DNA from: Hymenobacter gelipurpurascens
GTDB lineage: Bacteria > Bacteroidota > Bacteroidia > Cytophagales > Hymenobacteraceae
DNA: 64,000 bases
NCBI RefSeq assembly: GCF_900187375.1
Contig: NZ_FYEW01000001.1
Span: 930,001-994,000, forward strand
Reading direction: 5' to 3'
How positions within the stretch are numbered: position 1 is the first letter of the stretch; each line of letters starts with the position of its first letter. The notes under the pieces were generated by a model, which was not told where the DNA came from, made no database searches, and was given only the letters and a program-made list of their open reading frames with translations. A program made the translations under genes and the position numbers. Shown here in pieces: positions 25,651-34,350 of the stretch.

Positions 25651-25733
25651 GTTGTACTCTTCTAACGGCAAAGCCGCACATGCTGGTTCAGAGAGCGAAG
25701 TGGCCTACACAGTTCTAGGCCACTCTAAAGCCT

Positions 25734-26144
25734 CTACTTACCCGATGATTGCTGTGCCTGCGTGGCCATGACCATCTTGATTTTCAGACGATTTCCTATT
25801 TCCAGGATATCCACCAGCTTCTGCACGTTCAGGGAAGCATCGACGCGCAGCACGGCCGTGGGGCTTTCGAGGCCCTGCACGCGCTGGGCCAGCTCGGTTT
25901 CCAGCTGCGCGGGAGCAATGGGCGTACGGTCAATAAAATACTGCCCGCTGGCATCTACCGATACCGTGATGGGCTGCTTCATGGCCTGCTTGCCCGAGCG
26001 GGCATTGGGCAGCATGAGCTTGATGACGTTCGGGTTCACCATCGTCGAGACAATCAGGAAGAACAGCATCAGGAAGAACATGATGTCGTTCATCGAGCTG
26101 GTCTCGACGTGGGAAGAAAGCTTACGGCGCCGGCTGAGGTCCAT
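25734..26144 (-). CDS. exbD: ExbD/TolR-type biopolymer transporter
   Basis: 136 residues: short cytoplasmic N-terminus (MDLSRRRKLSSHVETSS), one membrane helix with the proton-path Asp (MNDIMFFLMLFFLIVSTMV), and a periplasmic domain (about 45-136). With ExbB it forms the proton channel that powers TonB. The start lies directly beside a TTCAC repeat arm. Confidence 0.95.
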   Translation of the reverse strand: MDLSRRRKLSSHVETSSMNDIMFFLMLFFLIVSTMVNPNVIKLMLPNARSGKQAMKQPITVSVDASGQYFIDRTPIAPAQLETELAQRVQGLESPTAVLRVDASLNVQKLVDILEIGNRLKIKMVMATQAQQSSGK

Positions 26145-26153
26145 GCGGTCGGT

Positions 26154-26235
26154 GAAGTTGTGAAAGGTGAAGTTGTGATGGGCTAAACGTGAAAGAAGTA
26201 TCGAGTCAATTCACAAGTTCACCTTTCACAACTTC
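26154..26235. repeat. 24-bp inverted repeat of TTCAC/GTGAA units between exbB and exbD
   Basis: Arms 26154-26177 and 26212-26235 are complementary at 23 of 24 positions with a 34-nt loop. Each arm is itself built of period 7-8 units (GTGAAGTT, GTGAAAGG, TGAAGTT). One arm lies just before the exbD ATG, the other just after the exbB stop. In the transcript this is a very stable hairpin. Confidence 0.85.
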
Positions 26236-26239
26236 GCCA

Positions 26240-26971
26240 CTAGTTGTCCTGCAGAATGTCCATGAACTCGATGGCCGAGTTCTCCATGCGAAAGACCATG
26301 CGCTCCACCATGATGCTGAGCCAGTGGTAGCCTACGTGGGCCACGATGCCCACAATCAGACCAGCCGCCGAGGTCACCATTTTGGTGTACAGACCACCCG
26401 AAATCTGGGCAATACCAAAGTCGCCGGTGGAGCTGATGGCGTAGAAGATCTTGATAACACCGATGATGGTACCCACGAAACCGAGCATGGGCGCGATACC
26501 GGCCACAATGCCTAGTACGTTGATGTTTTTCTCGAGGCGGGCAATTTCAATTTTGCCAACGTTCTCGACACTCGTTTCAATTTCCTTGAGCGGCAAACCA
26601 ATACGACGGATACCTTTCTCGATCATGCGCGCCAGCGGTGTGGAATTCTGAGCGCAGAGCATTTTAGCGCCTTGCAGGTCTCCCTTCACCATTAGGCCCC
26701 GGATGCCGGGCATAAACGACTCGGAAACTGCGCCCGCCTTGCGGATGGTGATGTAGCGCTCCAGAATAATATACACCGAAACGAAGAGCAGCAGAAACAG
26801 CGGAACCATGATCCAGCCGCCGGCAAAGATCAGGTCGATGAGGGAAAGTCCGGAGGCAGCGTTGGCGGCCGCGTTGGCAGCAGTGGCGGCAGAGTCAGCG
26901 GCGGCGGGAGAAGCCGCGGGAGCTGCTGCGGCCCCAGCGGGCACTTGCAGCAGCAAGGTGAGAAGCGTCAT
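26240..26971 (-). CDS. exbB: ExbB/TolQ/MotA-family proton channel protein
   Basis: 243 residues. A first hydrophobic stretch, then an unusually Ala-rich linker (about 12-45), a membrane helix (IFAGGWIMVPLFLLLFVSVYIILERY), a cytoplasmic loop, and two more helices with the family pattern MLGFVGTIIGVIKIFYAI and AAGLIVGIVAHVGYHWLS. It starts 1 bp before the stop region of the HU/SPOR gene, so the two are coupled. The Ala/Pro-rich N-terminal linker is typical of Bacteroidota ExbB. Confidence 0.95.
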   Translation of the reverse strand: MTLLTLLLQVPAGAAAAPAASPAAADSAATAANAAANAASGLSLIDLIFAGGWIMVPLFLLLFVSVYIILERYITIRKAGAVSESFMPGIRGLMVKGDLQGAKMLCAQNSTPLARMIEKGIRRIGLPLKEIETSVENVGKIEIARLEKNINVLGIVAGIAPMLGFVGTIIGVIKIFYAISSTGDFGIAQISGGLYTKMVTSAAGLIVGIVAHVGYHWLSIMVERMVFRMENSAIEFMDILQDN

Positions 26972-26972
26972 G

Positions 26973-28163
26973 CTAGTAGTTAAGTACCCAAAGTGTATTT
27001 CCTAAACGGCGGCGCTGTGCCTGCGCCTCCCGATCGGCCGACGTGCGGTCAGCGTAATCGGCTACGGAGAGCTTATACTGGCGGCTACCGGCCTGGGGCA
27101 AAATAACCCGGGCGGGGTGGCCTAGCCGTACGAGGGCCTGACGACCTTTTTCGGCATTGGCCAGACTGGTATAGCTGCCAGCAATGATGTAGTAACGGCC
27201 CGTACGGCTTTTAATTGTCGCGGATTCAGCACCAGAAGTTGCATTGGTAGCCGCTGCTTTTTCCCAGCCGGGCACCTTTGTCTTCGCTTTTGCGGCAGAT
27301 TTAGCCGGTGCTTTCTGCGCACCGGAGGCAACTACAGAAGCCACTACTGGCTTACGAGCAACGGGCTTTGCAACAACTGGTTTCTTGGCAACTGCTACGG
27401 TAGGCTTTGCAACAGCAGGCGTAACAGCTGGAGCAGGAGTTTCCAGCATTTCGCGTACCGGATCGGGTGTTGCCGCTGTCATTTCAGAGGCCAAGGCCGC
27501 TTGCTGACGTGCCATTACCGGCTGCTGCACTGGTTGCTCATTCTGCGCTACACTTGGCATCGAAATTCGCCAGTTTTCAGGCAGATAGCCCAGCATATCG
27601 ACGGCCATATAGTTAGCTGACAGCACGAGGCCCGCAATTACAACCATGGCCACCTTGCGGGCGGCGCGGGTTGCCCGCGAAGTACGCGCCGCCGACAGCA
27701 GTGGAGCTGGGGCGGGCCGCTCCCGAGCCATCATGGCATCCGTCGCCCGGATAGGTCTAGACACTAGTTCGGGCAGGCCAAAGCTGGCATTTAGCAGATT
27801 TTGCGAACCCGTGTACTCAAACTCTAGGCCTCGGCCAGCGGCACGGCGGAATAAGCCAATGCCCCGCAGCTCGGCACGTTGGCCGGTTTCGAGTTCTTCC
27901 TGCATCCGCAGCACGGCTTCGCGCACCAGCTGGCGGGCTTGGGCAGTGCTTACGTCCAGGGCCCGGCTCAGGGCATCTACCAGCAGCCCGTCGTTGCGGG
28001 TCAGGGACTGGTTGAATGCTACGCGTTTGGCGGGCGGCACCAGGGTATGGCGCACTGGATGAATCCGGGCCGGCTCGTACTCAGCAATCAGCCCCCCGAA
28101 ATCAGGGATGATGACGCAGTCATGGTCGCGGAGCAGGGTGCGGATATGGTCGGAAAGCTGCAT
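26973..28163 (-). CDS. HU-CCDC81-like and SPOR domain membrane protein
   Basis: 396 residues in the order: tandem HU-fold region (about 1-140; FGGLIAEYEPARIHP, NDGLLVDALSRA, GIGLFRRAAGRGLEFEY), one membrane helix (about 170-188), a long Ala/Pro/Lys/Val linker (about 205-310) and a C-terminal SPOR domain (about 320-396; GRYYIIAGSYTSLANAEKG, RQYKLSVADYADRTSA). SPOR domains bind denuded peptidoglycan at division sites; an HU fold on the inner side could touch DNA or polymers. It might link nucleoid and wall. First gene before exbB, 1 bp apart. Confidence 0.85.
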   Translation of the reverse strand: MQLSDHIRTLLRDHDCVIIPDFGGLIAEYEPARIHPVRHTLVPPAKRVAFNQSLTRNDGLLVDALSRALDVSTAQARQLVREAVLRMQEELETGQRAELRGIGLFRRAAGRGLEFEYTGSQNLLNASFGLPELVSRPIRATDAMMARERPAPAPLLSAARTSRATRAARKVAMVVIAGLVLSANYMAVDMLGYLPENWRISMPSVAQNEQPVQQPVMARQQAALASEMTAATPDPVREMLETPAPAVTPAVAKPTVAVAKKPVVAKPVARKPVVASVVASGAQKAPAKSAAKAKTKVPGWEKAAATNATSGAESATIKSRTGRYYIIAGSYTSLANAEKGRQALVRLGHPARVILPQAGSRQYKLSVADYADRTSADREAQAQRRRLGNTLWVLNY

Positions 28164-28344
28164 GCGGAAGACGTGCTAGTTTTTTAATGGTAAGCTACTG
28201 CAGTCGGCTGATTTACCCAGACAATCAAATGCAAAAGCGGCGAGCGGCCCTAGGCCACACGCCGTATGCATTGGCATACCCTGGGCTTGAGTGGTTATGC
28301 AACGAAGCCGAAGCTCCAGCACCACCCCTCAAAGTATCAGCAGA

Positions 28345-30057
28345 TTAGAATTGATAAGTTGCGCCAGCCAGCACGTTGATTCCCTTCACCGGATAGTTTA
28401 GGAAACGCTCATACTTGCGGCCCAACAGGTTGTTGCCTAGAGCAAATATGGACAGATTTTCCATAATGCGGTAATCTGCGCGCAGGTTCAGGTCAATAAC
28501 CGTGTCGGTTGGGCGGACAATTTGAGTATAGGTCGCGGGCGAAGGGCCAGGCGGTACGGAAGGAATTTCCTGACGCTTATAGCTGGCGCCGTAGCTGGAG
28601 CTATATGTGTAAAGCTCGGCCCCAAGCAGGAGCTTATCATACATGTTATACGTCCCGAAAAGCGTCGATTGGAAAGCCGGACGATGAAAGGCCTTGGCGA
28701 GGGTCTTCACGTTGTAACCGTTATAGTCCGCTTTGAAGCCAATGCGTGTTTTCTCGGCAGCGTTATAGATGATTTCGCCGTGGATATTCAGCAGCTGGGT
28801 AGCCTTCTGATCATAGACCAGATCAAACTTGGTGGAGTCGCGCCGGGAGTTGTTGTAGAAGTACAGGTTCCGGTCGTTGCTCAGTGTGGCTTTCGCATTC
28901 AGCTGCAGTGCCCGCGCCGGCGTTGACTGGAAGCCAAAGTACAACGTGGGTCCACGGTGCGTGTCGGCTACCCGCTGGTTCGGGGCCAGCCAGGGGTTTT
29001 CGGTGGTCAGGTCGTACATCGTCACGCGCTGCAGCGCGCCACCCAAGCCAGCAAATACCAGGAACTTGTCTTCCGTGACGGTATAGCCCACCCGCACGGC
29101 CGGGTAGAAATTAGCCTGCTTGGCCGAGCCGATGGTGTCGCCGGTGTAGGCCAGGGTGGCTCCTACGGACACGGCCAGCCGGTCCAGAGTCAGCTCGTAG
29201 GCCGGTGTCACCTGCACCAGGGGCCGCTTATAGCTCAGGGAGTCTTTGAAGGAAATGAACGACACGTCGCCATCTACCTTCACCCGGCTCGTCTCGCCTA
29301 GCTTGTAGGCAGAGCGCAGCGTGGCGTACACGTTGTTTTCGCGGGCGTTGAAGTTGTCTTTCCAGTAGTTGTAGCCTACTCCGAAATCGTACTGAAAAGC
29401 TGCATCAGCGGCGCGGTTGCGGGCATACAGCTTTACGGCGGCGCGGGTAAACGTTTGCTTGAGACTGTCGGTGGGCGGCGGCAGGTTGCGCTCCTGGTCG
29501 TAGCCATAGAAGTTGTACCGCTCCCGGCCTACGCTGGCCGTAGCACCCAGCACCAGCGGCCCGCCGTAGGTTTCGCCGTTCAGGCCCAGACTGGTCTGGC
29601 TCTGGCCCGAGTTCTTCTTGTCTACAGGGCCATTGGCCGACGAAAGATGGCTGAAATCGAGGCCGTAGCTGGCCCGGTCGTCGCGGTTGTTGTGCAGGTA
29701 GGCCTTACCGTAAAGCGTGCCGTAGTTGCCTATGCCGGCCTTCAGGTAGTTGCCCGTAAGCGGGGCCAGATCTTCCTGCCGGATGGTGAGCACGCGCACG
29801 GAAGGGTTAAGCTTATCAGCGGGCAACCGGAAATCCGGATAGGTGTAGGCCACCTTTTTATCGCCTTTGGTGGGGGCCTCAATTTTCACCTTCTGAAAGT
29901 TGCGGGTGGCCTCGGGCAGCTCGTTTACCCGCTCCTTCACAATCTCAATTTCGGCATCCTCAATCTTGCCTCCCGTCTTCTGGGCCCAGGCGGTTGCCGG
30001 GGCGGCGACGGTAAGCAGGGCCGCGGCGGCCAACACTTTCGACGGTTGAAACGTCAT
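28345..30057 (-). CDS. Outer membrane beta-barrel protein (TonB-receptor-like, no plug seen)
   Basis: 570 residues. Signal peptide (1-25, ATAWAQ), a short periplasmic start (EDAEIEIVKERVNELPEATRNFQKVKIEAPT), then continuous beta-barrel sequence to a C-terminal aromatic (AGATYQF). I do not see a full TonB plug or TonB box, so it may be a smaller barrel of receptor descent. It directly follows the large TPR gene and precedes the HU/SPOR-ExbBD-TonB genes, a neighbourhood that suggests a joint envelope role. Confidence 0.85.
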   Translation of the reverse strand: MTFQPSKVLAAAALLTVAAPATAWAQKTGGKIEDAEIEIVKERVNELPEATRNFQKVKIEAPTKGDKKVAYTYPDFRLPADKLNPSVRVLTIRQEDLAPLTGNYLKAGIGNYGTLYGKAYLHNNRDDRASYGLDFSHLSSANGPVDKKNSGQSQTSLGLNGETYGGPLVLGATASVGRERYNFYGYDQERNLPPPTDSLKQTFTRAAVKLYARNRAADAAFQYDFGVGYNYWKDNFNARENNVYATLRSAYKLGETSRVKVDGDVSFISFKDSLSYKRPLVQVTPAYELTLDRLAVSVGATLAYTGDTIGSAKQANFYPAVRVGYTVTEDKFLVFAGLGGALQRVTMYDLTTENPWLAPNQRVADTHRGPTLYFGFQSTPARALQLNAKATLSNDRNLYFYNNSRRDSTKFDLVYDQKATQLLNIHGEIIYNAAEKTRIGFKADYNGYNVKTLAKAFHRPAFQSTLFGTYNMYDKLLLGAELYTYSSSYGASYKRQEIPSVPPGPSPATYTQIVRPTDTVIDLNLRADYRIMENLSIFALGNNLLGRKYERFLNYPVKGINVLAGATYQF

Positions 30058-30159
30058 AGATTCGGGGGTTCAGGCAGTTGCAAGTCAGACTTTATATCTA
30101 TCCTTGCAATTAGCTTATTATCAAGTATGTATTTACTTCCAAACAGGCCTAGGCCTCTC

Positions 30160-33100
30160 CTAATCTTCCTGGCCTACAGGGCCATCGGTGGGGTTAGCCG
30201 TTGAGTCAGCCGGAGCGGCATTGGCAGGCTGCAGCGAGCTGCGGACCGGCGTTTTGCTGGCGGCTTTGCCCGTAGCAGGCTTCGTAGTCGGCGTTGTTTT
30301 GGGAGCTGGTTTGGCTGGAGCAGTCTTGCCTGGCTGGGCCTTGGTACCGGCCGGTGCCGGCGCGGCGGGAGTCGCCGGATCAGCGGGCAGCTCCGCCAGG
30401 CGCTGCTTGGCGCCATCCACGATTTCCTTCACTGGGAATTTGTTGTCGATGATGGAGTTCAAAGTCGCCCGAGCCTGGAAGATTTCGTTCTGGGCTTTGT
30501 AGACATCCGAAATCAGCAGGAAAGCGCGGCCCAGCCACACATCATAGTTGGCAAAATCAGCGTTGCTCTTGTAGGCCGCGTCCAGTGCCTCGGGGTATTT
30601 CTTCTGCTGATACAGCACGTCGGCCAGCAGGTACTGGGCTTCGGCCCCGCTTTCATCTTTGGCCGTATTGGCGGCCGTAGTGAGCTCCGTAATGGCCTGG
30701 TCGAGGTTGCCGGCTTTGTAGCTGGCTTTGCCCAAGTACAGCAGCGCGAGGTTTGGCGCGTTCAGTACGGCGCCGCCCTGGCTTTGCAGTTCCTGCGCCA
30801 CGCGGCGGGTAGTTTCCAGGTCGCCGGCTTCGTAGGCACTTTTCATCTGGCCGATGCCGGCGTTTGCGACTTCGCGCTTGTTCTGCGACACCTCGCGGAG
30901 ACGCGTGTAGTACTTGGCGGCTTCCGGATAGTTCTTGTTCTCAAACTCCAGCTCGGCAATCCGGCCTACGGCGCGGTTCACAAACTCGCTCTTGCCCTCT
31001 TCTACCACCGCTTTCAGGCGGGGCAGCGCGTCGGCTTTGCGGCCGGTGCGCAAGTAAGAGTCGGCCAGGAAGAATCGGCCATCGGCAGCCAGCACGTTGC
31101 TGGGGTACTGTTTAAGGTAGCTCTCCAGACGCGGAATGGCCTGCTCATACTTCTCGGCCAGATACAATGACTTTGCCGCCTCAAACTCTACACTTTCCGT
31201 GGCCTTGTTATCGGGGTTTTGCTGCTTGAACTGGGCCAAGGACTGATCAAACTCCTCCGTGCGGCCTAGGGCCGACAGACTTTCCTGCAGGCTGTAAATG
31301 GCGCTGCTAGCCGCTTTGGTACGAGGGAATTGATTGAGCACCTGCCGGAAATCAGACACAGCCTTTTCGTGCTGCTCCAGGTTCTGGTAGGCCACTCCCC
31401 GCTTCTGCAGCGCCGTCGGAATCAGCGGCGAGTTAGGCCGGTTCTGGATCAGACGCGTGAACCCATCCACCGCCGACTGGAACGAGCCGGCCTCGTAATC
31501 GAGTTGGGCTTGCTGATACACGGCATCATCGGCGTAGCGGGAGGTCGGGGCCGTTTTGAGCAGCGTACTCAGGGTGCGGGCTGCTTCCTCACGCTTGCCC
31601 ATGAGGCCTAGCGTCTGGCCCTTACGGTAGTAGGCGTAGTCCTTATCAGCGGCGTTGGCCTGAATCACCTTGTCGTACTGATCCACGGCCTGCTGGTAGC
31701 TCTTGGAAACGTAGTAGGTGTCGCCGAGGCGCAGGGTCACGTCGTAGTAGTTCGGGTCGGTGGGCTTGGCGGAGGCATCCTGCAGCCACGCTTGGAACTG
31801 CTGGCGGGCGCGGTCGTACTGTTTGGTATTGTAATAGGCGTAGCCGAGGCCGTAGCGGGCTTTTTGGTCGAAGTCGGTTTCGGTGGCCGAGCCGGTGCGG
31901 GCCGTGCGGGCGGCGGCGGTGTAGGCTGTAATGGCAGGCTGATACTGCTGGCCTACGCTGTAGATTTCGCCTTTCAGCACCTGCGCCGCGGCCCGTAAGG
32001 CCTCATCCTGCGGGTACTTCAGGCTCTTATCCAACACGGGTAGCGCGTCCTGGTAGCGGTTGTCGTTGTAGAGCGTGGCGGCTTGCAGGTAGGCCACTCG
32101 CTGGTAGGTAGCGTTGAGCTTGGAGCTGCGGTCTTCGAGGTTATCGAGGTAGTTGAGGGCCTGCGCGTAGTCGGAGGAGTTCAGGAAACTCTCGCTGAGA
32201 ATATCGTCGGCGGCCGCCTGATTTTTGGAGCGCGGAAAACGCTTCGGGAAGTCGCGCAGGGCGGCAATAACTTCCTGAGTGTTACCCAGCTCGTAACTCA
32301 CCTGCGCATACTTCAGCGTAGCGTTTTCGCTAATGTTCTTATCGAAAGTCAGCTTGCGGGCCGCGTCAAACGAGTTCAGGGCCAGCTGCTTCTGGTTGGT
32401 TTGCAGGTAGCTCAAGCCGAGGTGGTAAGCCGCGTTCTGGCCTAGCGAGTCGCGACGCGCGGCTACATTCTTCAGGCTGCCAATCGCGCCTTTAAAATCA
32501 CCCTGCTTGAAATTGGCGTAGCCGATTTTGTACTGCACTTCGGGCTCTATCTTCTTCCGCCCGGCGGCATACTGATCAAAATAGGTAGCCGCCTGCTTGA
32601 AGTCCTGCTTCTGGTAGTAGGCATCGCCCACCAGCAGCTGGATCTCGTCGGCGCTCTGGGGCGGGGGCGTCTGCTGCAGGGCCTGCGAGGCGTAGGTAAT
32701 CAGACCATCGTAGTCGCCCTCCTTGTAGTAAATCTGCGACATGATGGCCGGCACCACGGGGCGGTAGGCATCGTTCTGCTCGGCCACGGCCAGGTCTTTG
32801 CGGGCCCCGGCATAGTCGCCGGCCCGGTAGGCCAGGTAGCCGGCGTAGTAGCTGCTGGCGTAGCGGTACTGGTGGCTGCCGGCCTTGTTACGGTCGAACT
32901 GCAGCTTGGCCTTGTCGTACTCCTTCTGCGAGAAGTAGCTGTAGCCCAGCTTAAACTCGGCTTCGGCGCGTTGGTCGTCTGAAAGGTTGTCGGGGCCTAC
33001 CTTCTGCAGGTAGTCGATGGACTTAGCATAGTCCTTCTTATCAAAGTAGAATTTGCCGAGCTGAAAATACGCTTCGGCCGCTTTGGGGTGAGCCGGGTTG

Positions 33101-33408
33101 GCTTTGGCAAACGCCAGAATGCGGTCCTCAGAATCAGGATGGAATAAATAAAGGCCCGCAACGGCATAGTAGTACTCGGCATCAACGGTGCGGCCGGGGG
33201 CCAGCTCGCCGGCGCGGCGCTGAGTGACGTCGAGGTAGCGTTGGAAAGCCTGCTGGGCGGCGCCGTACTTGCCGCGGTCGAAGAGTTCGAGGCCTTCCTG
33301 GAAGTGGCGTTCATCAGCGGTGAACACCTGCGTTTGCTGGGCCGAGGCAGCCAAGGGTGCTGCTGCACTAAGGGAGGCGGCCAGCGCCAGGCGAGGGAAT
33401 AGTTTCAT
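30160..33408 (-). CDS. Large periplasmic TPR protein
   Basis: 1082 residues: signal peptide (cleavage near AASAQ, about 23), then at least twenty tetratricopeptide repeats from about 30 to 1000 (for example KDYAKSIDYLQKVG, GDYAGARKDLAVAEQ, KSYQQAVDQYDKVIQ), and a Pro/Ala/Lys-rich tail (about 1015-1065) before a short acidic end. TPR arrays bind proteins; the likely partner is the barrel protein encoded 102 bp downstream. Function is not known. A TACTTTTG promoter box lies about 55 bp upstream. Confidence 0.9.
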   Translation of the reverse strand: MKLFPRLALAASLSAAAPLAASAQQTQVFTADERHFQEGLELFDRGKYGAAQQAFQRYLDVTQRRAGELAPGRTVDAEYYYAVAGLYLFHPDSEDRILAFAKANPAHPKAAEAYFQLGKFYFDKKDYAKSIDYLQKVGPDNLSDDQRAEAEFKLGYSYFSQKEYDKAKLQFDRNKAGSHQYRYASSYYAGYLAYRAGDYAGARKDLAVAEQNDAYRPVVPAIMSQIYYKEGDYDGLITYASQALQQTPPPQSADEIQLLVGDAYYQKQDFKQAATYFDQYAAGRKKIEPEVQYKIGYANFKQGDFKGAIGSLKNVAARRDSLGQNAAYHLGLSYLQTNQKQLALNSFDAARKLTFDKNISENATLKYAQVSYELGNTQEVIAALRDFPKRFPRSKNQAAADDILSESFLNSSDYAQALNYLDNLEDRSSKLNATYQRVAYLQAATLYNDNRYQDALPVLDKSLKYPQDEALRAAAQVLKGEIYSVGQQYQPAITAYTAAARTARTGSATETDFDQKARYGLGYAYYNTKQYDRARQQFQAWLQDASAKPTDPNYYDVTLRLGDTYYVSKSYQQAVDQYDKVIQANAADKDYAYYRKGQTLGLMGKREEAARTLSTLLKTAPTSRYADDAVYQQAQLDYEAGSFQSAVDGFTRLIQNRPNSPLIPTALQKRGVAYQNLEQHEKAVSDFRQVLNQFPRTKAASSAIYSLQESLSALGRTEEFDQSLAQFKQQNPDNKATESVEFEAAKSLYLAEKYEQAIPRLESYLKQYPSNVLAADGRFFLADSYLRTGRKADALPRLKAVVEEGKSEFVNRAVGRIAELEFENKNYPEAAKYYTRLREVSQNKREVANAGIGQMKSAYEAGDLETTRRVAQELQSQGGAVLNAPNLALLYLGKASYKAGNLDQAITELTTAANTAKDESGAEAQYLLADVLYQQKKYPEALDAAYKSNADFANYDVWLGRAFLLISDVYKAQNEIFQARATLNSIIDNKFPVKEIVDGAKQRLAELPADPATPAAPAPAGTKAQPGKTAPAKPAPKTTPTTKPATGKAASKTPVRSSLQPANAAPADSTANPTDGPVGQED

Positions 33409-33748
33409 CAGAGAGTATTACGCAGAGAAAGGCCGAAGCCGCCAAGGGCTCCGGGTGCAGCCAAAAGTAACGAAAAGTTCGGCCGAGGTTGCCTGAAACT
33501 GGCTTTTTGCGGGTTTTAACGTGCTGCTAGGCCAGTTTGGTGTCAATGCTATCTATTGAATTACGATAAATCAAGCAAGCAATACCCTCCATGCAGCTTT
33601 CACTACCCAGACGACGTTACAAATACTTATTATAATATAATTTAATTTATATATTGTTATACTAACTGGCAGCCATTTGAAGTAGAGTGCTTCTCAGTGT
33701 CTGTAGAAATACATATTCGTTTTTTTCCACTCCTACTCCCGGCCTATA
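33409..33748. other. 340-bp gene-free region, AT-rich in its middle
   Basis: It separates two divergent genes. On the left, TACTTTTG (33469-33462, minus strand) is a likely -7 box for the TPR gene. From about 33615 to 33670 the sequence is strongly AT-rich (runs of TATAATATAATTT type), unlike the GC-rich surroundings, and may hold the promoter of the AT-rich lipoprotein gene. No ORF, tRNA or repeat array is seen. Confidence 0.6.
33462..33469 (-). promoter_or_regulatory. TAnnTTTG -7 element for the large TPR gene
   Basis: TACTTTTG on the minus strand, 54 bp before the ATG at 33408. The -33 region is not clear. Confidence 0.4.
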
Positions 33749-34282
33749 ATGAAGACGTTTACCATTTCCTCAAGCACGTTACTCCTATGGTCTCTGGCTA
33801 CACTCTTCAGTTGCGACAGTCCGAGCGGCAAACAAAGTGTTACGATGCAAAGCTCTCAACAGGATAGTAGTACCGTTGCAACTATAGATGATTGTCCGAA
33901 TTCTGATGACTTTGATGCTGATGCCGGTGCACTGTTTGAAAGCATTCAAAAAGCCAAAGGCCTAACTAAAAATCATAGAAATGGCAGGCCACATTTAGCA
34001 GGCAATTGCAATAGAGGTCGAGCCTATTACTTTAAAAAAGAAATTGTTCAGACTATCATGGAGCAGGATAGTGCTGTCGGCATCAGGATTTATAACACCC
34101 GTGATGGAGGAGATAAAGATGGGGTTATCATTGTGGCAGTCAATAGAAAGGGCAAAGATCTGCTTGGCTCAATTCCTAATAAAGGTGCTTCTATTGCAAA
34201 GTTTGCTTCTTATAGAATGGGGGAAACTGACATGAAATGCCCACACAACTGTGACTTAGATAGCCCCCTCAATAAAGATTAA
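33749..34282 (+). CDS. AT-rich lipoprotein of unknown function
   Basis: 177 residues with a lipobox (LATLFSC) after a short signal, a Ser/Thr/Gln-rich linker, and a compact domain with six Cys in all outside the signal region, including CPNSDDFDADAG near residue 49 and CPHNCDLDSP near the end, likely disulfides. I do not recognise the family. Base composition is clearly more AT than the neighbours and codons end often in A/T, as is the upstream region, which suggests recent gain. It stands alone between the TPR gene and the hydrolase fusion. Confidence 0.7.
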   Translation: MKTFTISSSTLLLWSLATLFSCDSPSGKQSVTMQSSQQDSSTVATIDDCPNSDDFDADAGALFESIQKAKGLTKNHRNGRPHLAGNCNRGRAYYFKKEIVQTIMEQDSAVGIRIYNTRDGGDKDGVIIVAVNRKGKDLLGSIPNKGASIAKFASYRMGETDMKCPHNCDLDSPLNKD

Positions 34283-34350
34283 TTACAGGATCGCCAGACA
34301 ACCTTTGCACCTATGAGTAGCTCTTAGTGTAGTCTCTCATCAGCTACATT

